Shown here one piece after another: positions 43,167 to 50,256 of a stretch of DNA of 64,000 bases. The stretch covers positions 620,001-684,000 of the forward strand of contig CAWDOU010000005.1 of assembly GCA_963804055.1 (NCBI GenBank). Direction: 5' to 3'. Each line of letters begins with the position of its first letter. Position 1 is the stretch's first letter. The DNA comes from Bog-473 sp963804055. GTDB lineage: Bacteria > Actinomycetota > Acidimicrobiia > Acidimicrobiales > RAAP-2. The position numbers and the translations under genes were made by a program. The notes below the pieces were generated by a model that saw only the letters and a program-made list of their open reading frames with translations, was not told the origin of the DNA and did not search any database.

Positions 43167-44276
43167 GTGCAAACCGAAGCAGCTGTTCTGTGGGACCGGG
43201 AGGCGTGGAGCGTCGAGCCGATCGAGCTCGATCCTCCCAAGGAGGGCGAGGTTCTGATCAAGCTGGCCGCCTCCGGCATGTGCCACTCCGACGAGCACCT
43301 CCTGACCGGTGACATGCCCGTCCCCCTCCCCATCATCGGCGGCCACGAGGGTGCGGGCATCGTCGAGGAAGTGGGACCAGGAGTAACGGGCCTGGTTCCC
43401 GGCGATCACGTCGTGCTCGGCTTCGTTCCCGCCTGCGGGAAGTGTCCTCCGTGTGCCACGGGCCACTCGAACCTGTGCGACGTCGGCGGCATTCTCATGA
43501 CCGGCAAGCAGCTCGATGGAACGGTGCGGCACCACGCCCGAGGCCAGGACGTTTCGACGATGGTCTGTCTCGGCACCTTCGCTCCCTACACCGTGGTCAA
43601 CCAGGCGTCGTGCGTGAAGATCCTGGAGGACATCCCTCTGGACAAGGCCTGCCTGGTCGGCTGTGGCGTGACCACCGGTTGGGGCTCGGCGGTCTACGCA
43701 GCCGACGTGCGCCCCGGTGACCATGTGGCCGTCATCGGCATCGGGGGTATCGGGGCCTCGGCCGTGCAGGGCGCCCGTCTGGCCGGCGCCGAGACGATCT
43801 TCGCCATCGACCCGGTGCAGCTCAAGCGCGACCTGGCCCCGACGTTCGGGGCGACCCACACGGCTCCGTCGATCGAGGAGGCCATGGGGCTCATCCACCA
43901 GGAGACCTGGGGCCACATGTGCGACAAGGTGATCTGCGCCATGGGGATCGGATCGGGGCCGATGATGGACTCCATTCTGAACCTGGCCGCCAAGCGGGGC
44001 CGGGTCGTGGTCACCAACATCCACCCGTTCAACGAGACGGACGTCACCATGAACCTCATGATGCTGACGATCTACGAGAAGCAGGTCGTCGGCAGCATCT
44101 TCGGGTCGGCGAACATCCACTCCGACATCCCCAAGCTGCTGAAGCTCTACCGCAACGGGCAGCTGGACCTGGACTCCATGATCACCAACACCTACAAGCT
44201 CGGTGACATCAATCAGGGCTACCAGGACATGCGGGACGGCAAGAACATCCGGGGCGTCCTCATCTACGACGACTGA
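43167..44276 (+). CDS. NDMA-dependent alcohol dehydrogenase (zinc MDR type)
   Basis: 369 residues. Zinc site GMCHSDEHLLTG and GGHEGAGIVEEVGPGV; structural zinc Cys in PACGKCPPCATGHSNLC; nucleotide-binding GIGGIGASAVQGARLAGA. The LMTGKQLDGTVRHHARGQDV stretch and the C-terminal YQDMRDGKNIRGVLIYDD are typical of the actinobacterial nicotinoprotein family assayed with N,N-dimethyl-4-nitrosoaniline, linked with the mycofactocin system. I chose GTG 43167, preceded by GGAGGG, because family members begin 'MxTxAAVLW'. No mycofactocin genes are in the window. Confidence 0.9.
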   Translation: MQTEAAVLWDREAWSVEPIELDPPKEGEVLIKLAASGMCHSDEHLLTGDMPVPLPIIGGHEGAGIVEEVGPGVTGLVPGDHVVLGFVPACGKCPPCATGHSNLCDVGGILMTGKQLDGTVRHHARGQDVSTMVCLGTFAPYTVVNQASCVKILEDIPLDKACLVGCGVTTGWGSAVYAADVRPGDHVAVIGIGGIGASAVQGARLAGAETIFAIDPVQLKRDLAPTFGATHTAPSIEEAMGLIHQETWGHMCDKVICAMGIGSGPMMDSILNLAAKRGRVVVTNIHPFNETDVTMNLMMLTIYEKQVVGSIFGSANIHSDIPKLLKLYRNGQLDLDSMITNTYKLGDINQGYQDMRDGKNIRGVLIYDD

Positions 44277-44309
44277 CGGTCGCGCCGGGGCGCAGGATGG
44301 TGAGCGCGG

Positions 44310-44840
44310 CTACGCCGCCGCGCCGTGAGCGCCCCAGATGTTGTTGCACCGTTCGCAGACCTCTTCGGGCACCACGCCGGCGCGCATGAGGAGCGCGAAG
44401 GCCTTGCACCCGAGACAGAGCCCGAAGGCCGACTCCAGCACGGCGGCGGCGGCGAGCAGGCCGAGGAACACCTCGGCGGCCGTCCAGTAGCCGAGTCCGG
44501 TCAGGATCAACGCCGTGACGGAGAATGCGACACCCATCCCCTGGGCGAAGCGCTTGGGTGGCCCGGCCACGGGGCGTTCGGCGATCCCGAGCCGTGGCGT
44601 CACCACCCGGGTGACGAACTGGCCGAGCGGGCTCAGGGTCGGACCCGTCAGGACCCGGGCGACGAAGCCGTAGGCGATCACGATGGTGGCCCAGCGCAGG
44701 TCGAAGGCGATGGTCAGCACGCACATCAGGACGACGCCGGCAGCGACCAGGCGGGCCGAGACCTCGTTGACCGGGTTCGGAAAGGAAAACAGCGCGCGCA
44801 CCCGGCTCGACGTCGCTGCCGCTGTGGTGTCCGTGCCCAT
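44310..44840 (-). CDS. DUF4395 membrane protein
   Basis: 176 residues; ATG with AAGGAG upstream. Four hydrophobic helices (LVAAGVVLMCVLTIAFDL; ATIVIAYGFVARVLTG; VAFSVTALILTGLGYW; AAEVFLGLLAAAAVLES) and a Cys-rich segment GLCLGCKAFALLM, then VCERC, in a family often found near thiosulfate/rhodanese or redox genes in actinobacteria. The CxxC pairs suggest a thiol or metal role. Function unknown. Confidence 0.82.
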   Translation of the reverse strand: MGTDTTAAATSSRVRALFSFPNPVNEVSARLVAAGVVLMCVLTIAFDLRWATIVIAYGFVARVLTGPTLSPLGQFVTRVVTPRLGIAERPVAGPPKRFAQGMGVAFSVTALILTGLGYWTAAEVFLGLLAAAAVLESAFGLCLGCKAFALLMRAGVVPEEVCERCNNIWGAHGAAA

Positions 44841-44895
44841 GGCCTGCTCCTTCCCGAACCGATGAACCCTGACCAGATTAGTCGGGTTTCCTGTC

Positions 44896-44933
44896 GGGGA
44901 GGTCGGGAGGTCGGGAGGTCGGGGAGGTCGGGG
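44896..44933 (+). repeat. GGGAGGTC short tandem repeats (G-quadruplex-capable)
   Basis: Four GGGAGGTC 8-mers with an extra G in one junction, and a related copy at 44942-44950. Four G-runs of at least three separated by 5-nt loops fit the simple G-quadruplex pattern. It lies 56 bp upstream of the DUF4395 start and 63 bp after the end of the CBS-citrate synthase. Confidence 0.6.
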
Positions 44934-44998
44934 CCGTGGGCGGGGAGGTCGGGGGCCGTGGGCCGAAAATGAGGTCCCGACCGGGTGCCCCCGCCGGC

Positions 44999-46531
44999 TC
45001 AGTCCGCCCGCAGCGGGACAGGCTGGGGCGGGGGCGGTCCGACGTAGCGGGCGGCCGGGCGGATCAGGCGGTTGTGAGCGGCCTGTTCCATCACGTGGGC
45101 GCTCCATCCGATGGTGCGCCCCGTGGCGAAGGTCGGGGTGAACATCTCGCGGGGGATCCCGCAGGTGTGCATCACCACGCCGGCGTAGAACTCGACGTTC
45201 GTGTAGAGCTGGCGTCCGGGCTTCAACTCGGCCAGGACGTCGACCGTGGTGCGCTCGACCGCCTGGGAGAACTCGACCAGCGGTCCACCGAGGCGCTCGG
45301 TGACCGAGCGCAGGAGGAGTGAGCGCGGATCGTCGGTCTTGTAGACGCGGTGCCCGAAGCCCATGATCCGCTCTCCGCCCTCGACGGCCGCACGGATGTA
45401 GGCCTCGGCGCGATCTGGCGTGCCGATCGCATCGAGCATGTCGAGGGCGCGGCTGGGAGCACCCCCGTGCAGCGGCCCCGACAGCGCGCCGATGGCGGCC
45501 ACAATGGCGGCACCGAGGTCTGCCCCCGTCGACGTGACGACGCGAGCGGTGAAGGTCGACGCGTTGAACCCATGGTCGATCGTCAGGACCATGTACTGCT
45601 CGACGGCCCGGGCGTGCTCGGGGCTCGGTTCGCTGCCCGTCAGCATGAACAGGTAGTTGGCGGCGAAGCCCAGGTCGTCGCGCGGTTCCATTGGCTCGTG
45701 CCCCTGCCGGAGCCGGTAGGCCGCGGCCAGGATCGTCGGCACCACGGCGCAGAGCCCGAGGGCCTGGTCGTAGAGCTCGTCGGCTGCGATGTCATGGGTG
45801 GGCCGCCACCCCAGCTCCGCTCCCAGGAGCGAGACGGCGGTGCGCAGGACGTCGAGTGGGGCACCGCGCCGGGCGATGGCGGGCAGCACGGTGTGCAGGC
45901 CCGGCGGAAGGGAGCGACGCCGCCGCACCTCGTCTCGGAAGGAGGCCGCGGCGGCCTCGTCCGGAAGCTCGCCGCGGAAGAGCAGGTGCCAGACGTCCTC
46001 GAGCGAGCGCTTCTCGGCCAGCTCGACGGCGGAGTACTGCCGGTAGTGGAAGAAGCCCTCCTTGCCGCGGACGTCGCCGATCGTCGTCTCGGCGACCACC
46101 ACGCCCTCGAGGCCCGGGGGCACGTCGCCGCTCTCCTCGCCGGCGGGCCGGATGCGGGCCACGGCCATGAGATCGCGCAGCGAGACGACACCCACGCATC
46201 GGTCACCGTCGACGACCGGGAGGTGGCGGTAGTGGTGCGAGGTGAGACTGGCCCAGGCGGCGTCCGCCCGCTCGTCGGGCCCGAGCACGTCGGGGCGGGC
46301 CGTCATCCAGAGGCGGACCTGCTCGTGTTCGGGGGTGCCTTCGCCCGCGGCGGCCCGGAGAAGGTCGCGCTCGGTGAGGATGCCGACGACCTTGCCGTCG
46401 TCGGTCACGACGACCGAACCGGTCTCGGCCTGCTGCATGGCCCGGGCGGCCTCCGCCAGGGTGTCGTCAGCGGCGCACGTCACCGCAGGAGAGGTCATGA
46501 GATCACGCACGATGGTTTCCATGGATCCCAC
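44999..46531 (-). CDS. Citrate synthase with N-terminal CBS pair
   Basis: 510 residues. Two CBS motifs at 5-135 (METIVRDLMTSPAVTCAADD; VVGILTERDLL; RHLPVVDGDRCVGVVSLRDL) fused to a citrate/2-methylcitrate synthase. The synthase keeps its catalytic landmarks: SGPLHGGAPSRALDML, MGFGHRVYKTDDPRS and NVEFYAGVVMHTCGIP. It condenses oxaloacetate with acetyl-CoA (or propionyl-CoA). CBS domains bind adenine nucleotides, so allosteric control by energy state is likely. GTG start with AAGGAG 7 nt upstream; an ATG occurs three codons later. Divergent from a second synthase gene. Confidence 0.9.
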   Translation of the reverse strand: MGSMETIVRDLMTSPAVTCAADDTLAEAARAMQQAETGSVVVTDDGKVVGILTERDLLRAAAGEGTPEHEQVRLWMTARPDVLGPDERADAAWASLTSHHYRHLPVVDGDRCVGVVSLRDLMAVARIRPAGEESGDVPPGLEGVVVAETTIGDVRGKEGFFHYRQYSAVELAEKRSLEDVWHLLFRGELPDEAAAASFRDEVRRRRSLPPGLHTVLPAIARRGAPLDVLRTAVSLLGAELGWRPTHDIAADELYDQALGLCAVVPTILAAAYRLRQGHEPMEPRDDLGFAANYLFMLTGSEPSPEHARAVEQYMVLTIDHGFNASTFTARVVTSTGADLGAAIVAAIGALSGPLHGGAPSRALDMLDAIGTPDRAEAYIRAAVEGGERIMGFGHRVYKTDDPRSLLLRSVTERLGGPLVEFSQAVERTTVDVLAELKPGRQLYTNVEFYAGVVMHTCGIPREMFTPTFATGRTIGWSAHVMEQAAHNRLIRPAARYVGPPPPQPVPLRAD

Positions 46532-46576
46532 TATGACGCTCCTTCCCTGCGTCTGTAAACGTTGATCAAGTCAATA

Positions 46577-46582
46577 TAGAAT
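46577..46582 (+). promoter_or_regulatory. -10 element of HTH-citrate synthase gene
   Basis: TAGAAT ends 6 nt before the ATG at 46589; no ribosome site (leaderless). A TTGATCAA palindrome (46562-46569) just upstream may be an operator. Confidence 0.45.
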
Positions 46583-46588
46583 CCCGAC

Positions 46589-47758
46589 ATGGACCGCATG
46601 CTCACCACCGAGGAGGCGGCCCGCCGCCTCGGGGTCAAGGTGCCGACCCTCTACGCCTACGTCAGCCGGGGCCTGCTGGCGTCGCACCCGGACCCGTCCC
46701 GGCGGGGGAGCCTCTTCGACCTCGACGAGGTCGAGGCCCTGGCGGCGCGCAGCCGGGGTGGGCGCCAGACGGCCACACGCCTGGCCACCATCACGACGGG
46801 GGTGACCCAGCTCGACCAGAAGATCGGTCCGATCTATCGAGGGCGGGCGGCCACCGAGCTGGCGCTGACGTCGAGCTTCGAGGAGGTGGCCGAGCTGCTG
46901 TGGCAATCCGGCGACGGTGACCTCGGCGGTGACGGGGAGGCGGAGGACTGGACCGCGCCCGATGTCGGTCCCTGCCCGCTGACCCCCACCCTCGAGCGCA
47001 TGCGCTGGGCGCTCGTCATGTGCGGGGCGACGGATCCCCTCCGCGCCGACCTCCGCCCGGTCGCGGTCGCCCGCGCCGCCCGCCGCGCCGCGGCTGCCCT
47101 GACCGACGTCGTGGGGCCGGCGCCGGCGGGGGAAGGCCCCGGCGACCCCATCGCGGCACGGCTCACCGCCCGCCTGGCCCCGTCGGCCACCGTGCCGCCC
47201 GAAGCGGTCAACGCGGCCCTCATCCTCCTGGCCGACCACGAGCTCGCCACGTCGACGATGGCCGTGCGGGTGGCCGCCTCGGTGCGCTCCGACCCCTACG
47301 ACGCGCTCTTGGCCGGGCTCGCCACCTTGGCCGGCCCGTTGCACGGTGGCGCCAGCCAACAGGCCTATGAGCTCCTCGTCGTGGCCGAGCGCGACGGCGT
47401 GCCACGCGCGCTGAACGACGTGCTCGGCGAGCGCGGCCGGTTGCCCGGTTTCGGGCACGCCGTCTACAAGAACGGGGATGCCCGCTTCGACGCGCTCGCG
47501 ACCCTGACCGAGCCGCTGTTGGGCGAGGAACGCCGGGCGCTCCTGCAGGAGGTGATCGCGCTGGCCGCCGCCCACGACGTCCCGCTGGCCAACGTCGACC
47601 TCGCCCTCGCCGCGTTGAGCTGGGGCACCGGCATGCCTCCCGACACCGGCCGGACCATCTTCGCAGTGGCGCGCGTGGTGGGTTGGGCGGCTCACTACAT
47701 GGAGGAGCTGACCGAACGGCCCCTGCGCTTCCGGGCGCGGGCCGTCTACAGCGTCTGA
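46589..47758 (+). CDS. Citrate synthase-like protein with N-terminal HTH
   Basis: 389 residues. Residues 1-55 are a MerR/excisionase-type HTH (LTTEEAARRLGVKVPTLYAY, then VSRGLLASHPDPSRRGSLFD). The rest is a citrate synthase fold: AGPLHGGASQQAYELLVVAE, PGFGHAVYKNGDARFDALA, LANVDLALAALSWGTG. The conserved GFGHR reads GFGHA, so the Arg after the second catalytic His is lost, and the NVE/NVD segment differs from the neighbour. It may be an active paralogue with altered substrate or a metabolite-sensing DNA-binding protein. Divergent from the CBS-citrate synthase. Confidence 0.85.
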   Translation: MDRMLTTEEAARRLGVKVPTLYAYVSRGLLASHPDPSRRGSLFDLDEVEALAARSRGGRQTATRLATITTGVTQLDQKIGPIYRGRAATELALTSSFEEVAELLWQSGDGDLGGDGEAEDWTAPDVGPCPLTPTLERMRWALVMCGATDPLRADLRPVAVARAARRAAAALTDVVGPAPAGEGPGDPIAARLTARLAPSATVPPEAVNAALILLADHELATSTMAVRVAASVRSDPYDALLAGLATLAGPLHGGASQQAYELLVVAERDGVPRALNDVLGERGRLPGFGHAVYKNGDARFDALATLTEPLLGEERRALLQEVIALAAAHDVPLANVDLALAALSWGTGMPPDTGRTIFAVARVVGWAAHYMEELTERPLRFRARAVYSV

Positions 47759-47777
47759 GCCGGCGTCGACACGTGGG

Positions 47778-48830
47778 TCAACCCGCTCCGATGACGATGG
47801 CGGACGGGTGCCCGCCGAGGTGGAGGGGGGCGCCGACCTTGTCGTCGGCCAGCGTGATGGGGATCATGCTGCCCGCCTGTTGCGTTACCCAGGCCGTGGC
47901 TCCGTCCGTGCTGAGCGCGATGCCCTGGGCGACGTCGGGAAGCACGACGGGCGGGCCCACCGTCAGGCCGGCCACGGTCACGGCGGCCATCGCGTTGCCG
48001 CCGCAGACGTAGGCCGTGGTGCCCGACGCCGTCACGACGATGCCGGTCGGATTGAGCGGGAGCGCAACGGTGTTGCCGGCGTGCAGTGTCGCCGGGTCGA
48101 TGTCGGTCAAGGTCCGGTTGCCGAAGTTGCCCACCAGGACGGCGGCGGGCGTGGCGGCGATGGCCTGGGGCGTCGGGCCGACGGGAATGGCGGCGCCGGG
48201 CTGCAGGGTGGCGACGTCGATCGGCGTCACGGTATTGGCGCCGGCGTCGGCGACGAACGCGGTCGCCGCGCCCGAGGCCGCCACAGAGACGGCAATGGCG
48301 ACCGGCTGCGTCCCGACCGCAATGGGTGCGCCCGCTCGCCAAGTGCCGAGATCGACGGGGGTGACGGTGTTGGAGTCGAGGTTGGCCACGAGCGCCACGC
48401 CCTTGTCCCCGGTGCCACCGGGTGCCACCGCCACCGCGTCCGGCTCGACACCCACGGTCACGTCGTGGAGCACCTGATGCGTCGTGGTGTCGATCGCGTG
48501 CAAGTGGTCGTCGCCCTGGGTCACGACGAGCAGCTCCCTGCCGCCGGGCCCGTAGGCCAGGGCGGAGGGCAGGCTCCCGACGGCGACCTTGGGCGACACA
48601 TGCCGCCGGGCCAGGTTGACCGCCGTCACGTCCGTGCCGGGCAGGGTCACCGAGGCGCCGGTGGTGACCCAGGCCACGTTGTGCGAGGACGCGCCGCCGA
48701 CCGGCTGTGCGCAGGCGGCCAGTGCGGGCACGACGCCGACCAGCGCGGGAAGCAGGAGCCACCGCCGCCGCACGAGCGCGCTCAGCCCCGGGCGCACGCG
48801 GCGCCGGCGGGTCGGTCGTCGAGGCCCCAC
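47778..48830 (-). CDS. Lipoprotein beta-propeller (YVTN/YncE-like)
   Basis: 350 residues. Basic N-terminus, hydrophobic stretch and lipobox ALAAC (Cys40). The rest is a series of about 45-residue blades (VGSLPSALAYGPGGRELLVV; VGVEPDAVAVAPGGTGDKGV; VGTQPVAIAVSVAASGAATA; VGPTPQAIAATPAAVLVGNF), typical of YVTN/YncE-like seven-bladed propellers. Probably an exported binding or scaffold protein; no enzymatic residues are evident. Its start overlaps the end of the upstream gene by 49 bp. Confidence 0.82.
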   Translation of the reverse strand: MGPRRPTRRRRVRPGLSALVRRRWLLLPALVGVVPALAACAQPVGGASSHNVAWVTTGASVTLPGTDVTAVNLARRHVSPKVAVGSLPSALAYGPGGRELLVVTQGDDHLHAIDTTTHQVLHDVTVGVEPDAVAVAPGGTGDKGVALVANLDSNTVTPVDLGTWRAGAPIAVGTQPVAIAVSVAASGAATAFVADAGANTVTPIDVATLQPGAAIPVGPTPQAIAATPAAVLVGNFGNRTLTDIDPATLHAGNTVALPLNPTGIVVTASGTTAYVCGGNAMAAVTVAGLTVGPPVVLPDVAQGIALSTDGATAWVTQQAGSMIPITLADDKVGAPLHLGGHPSAIVIGAG

Positions 48831-50179
48831 CCGGCCGCGTCACCTTCGGGCCAGAAGTCCCCGGTGACCCCGTCCTGGACATAGGGGACGGGGGCCGGTG
48901 CCCCGGACGCCAGAACCCGCAACGCGTCGAGCAGCGCGGCGACGTCGCCGTCGTCGGTGCCGAGCCCACAGCTGGCCCGGACCGCACCCGGAATGCCGCT
49001 GCGGTCGCCGCGCCGCACGGCGGCGCGTGCCTGGTCCACGCCCTCGCGGCCCACGCCGAGCAGACGGATGAGGTAGGGATGCGCACAGAAGCACCCGTGG
49101 CGGACGCCGATCCCGAATTCCGCGCTCAGCCGGGCCGCCACCAGGGCGTGGTGCATGCCGTCGAGCGTGAACGCCGCCACGGCCAGCCCGTCGGAGGGCC
49201 CGTGCTCCGACCACGGTCCGAGCACCCGCACGCCGTCAATGGAGCGCAGGCCCTCGAACAACTGCGCCGCCAGCGCGGCCTCGTGCGCCGCGACGGTCGG
49301 CCAGCCGATGCGCTCCAGCTCGTCCATGGCGGTCCCGAAGGCGACCGCGCCGACGACATTGGGCGAGCCGGCTTCCTCGCGCTCGGGCGGATCGGTCCAG
49401 ATCACCTCGTCGAGGTCGACGAGGTCCACGGCACCGCCGCCGGCCAGGAACGGATCGCCGCGCTCGAAGACCTCCCGCGGGCCGATGAGGGCTCCGGCGC
49501 CGAAGGGCGCGTAGAGCTTGTGACCGCTGAAGGCGACGAAGTCCGGTCCCGTGGGGAGGGGACGGTGGGGCGCCAGTTGGGCGGCGTCGAGCAGGACGGG
49601 GACGCCGCGCGCGTGCGCCTCGGCGCAGATCTCCTCCACCGGCGGCAGCCAGCCCGTGACGTTGGAGGCCCCCGTCAGCGCCAGCAGAGCCGGACGGCGA
49701 CCGTCCTCGAGCACGCGCACCACGTCGGCGGTCTCGAAGGTGCCGGAGGTCCCGCACTCCACCCAGCGCCGCGTCGCCACCCGGGCCCAGGGGAGCAGGT
49801 TGGCGTGGTGCTCGACCACCGTGGTGGCCACCACGTCGTCGGGGCCCAGGCTCAGCCGGTAGGCGAGGTGGTTGATGGCCTCCGTGGTGTTGCGGACCAG
49901 CACCACGACGTCGTCACCGTCGGCCGGCCTGCCCGAGAACCGGTGCACGCTGGCGCGGGCCTCCTCGTAGGCCGCCGTGGCGCGCCGGGACTTGTAGCCG
50001 GCGCCGCGGTGGACGCTGGAGTACCACGGCAGGAATTCGTTGACCCGGTCCGCCACCGACTGCATGGCCGGGGTGGAGGCGGCGCAGTCGAGGTCGCGGT
50101 AGGGGCGTTCGACGCCGTCCAGGCACGGAACGGGCATGTGGGCGCCGACCAGCGTCGCGGCGGCTGCCTCGGTCTGCAT
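48782..50179 (-). CDS. Class V aminotransferase / cysteine desulfurase-like
   Basis: 465 residues. PLP lysine is Lys221 in FVAFSGHKLYAPFGAG; the PLP Asp is in VPVLLDAAQLAPH, and the substrate segment VEHHANLLPWARVA matches SufS/Csd-type enzymes. GVRHGCFCAHPYLIRLLG near residue 375 holds candidate catalytic Cys residues. A start at 50179 is favoured by a TATTGT -10-like element 6 nt upstream (50186-50191, minus strand), i.e. leaderless. Could desulfurate cysteine or act as an aminotransferase or lyase; no iron-sulfur assembly genes are adjacent. Confidence 0.85.
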   Translation of the reverse strand: MQTEAAAATLVGAHMPVPCLDGVERPYRDLDCAASTPAMQSVADRVNEFLPWYSSVHRGAGYKSRRATAAYEEARASVHRFSGRPADGDDVVVLVRNTTEAINHLAYRLSLGPDDVVATTVVEHHANLLPWARVATRRWVECGTSGTFETADVVRVLEDGRRPALLALTGASNVTGWLPPVEEICAEAHARGVPVLLDAAQLAPHRPLPTGPDFVAFSGHKLYAPFGAGALIGPREVFERGDPFLAGGGAVDLVDLDEVIWTDPPEREEAGSPNVVGAVAFGTAMDELERIGWPTVAAHEAALAAQLFEGLRSIDGVRVLGPWSEHGPSDGLAVAAFTLDGMHHALVAARLSAEFGIGVRHGCFCAHPYLIRLLGVGREGVDQARAAVRRGDRSGIPGAVRASCGLGTDDGDVAALLDALRVLASGAPAPVPYVQDGVTGDFWPEGDAAGWGLDDRPAGAACARG

Positions 50180-50256
50180 GCCGTCACAATACGAAGTGCC
50201 GGCGTGCGGCGGTATCCGGCTCCGGCACTCGCGCCGGCGCCTCGCACGCCGGCGCC

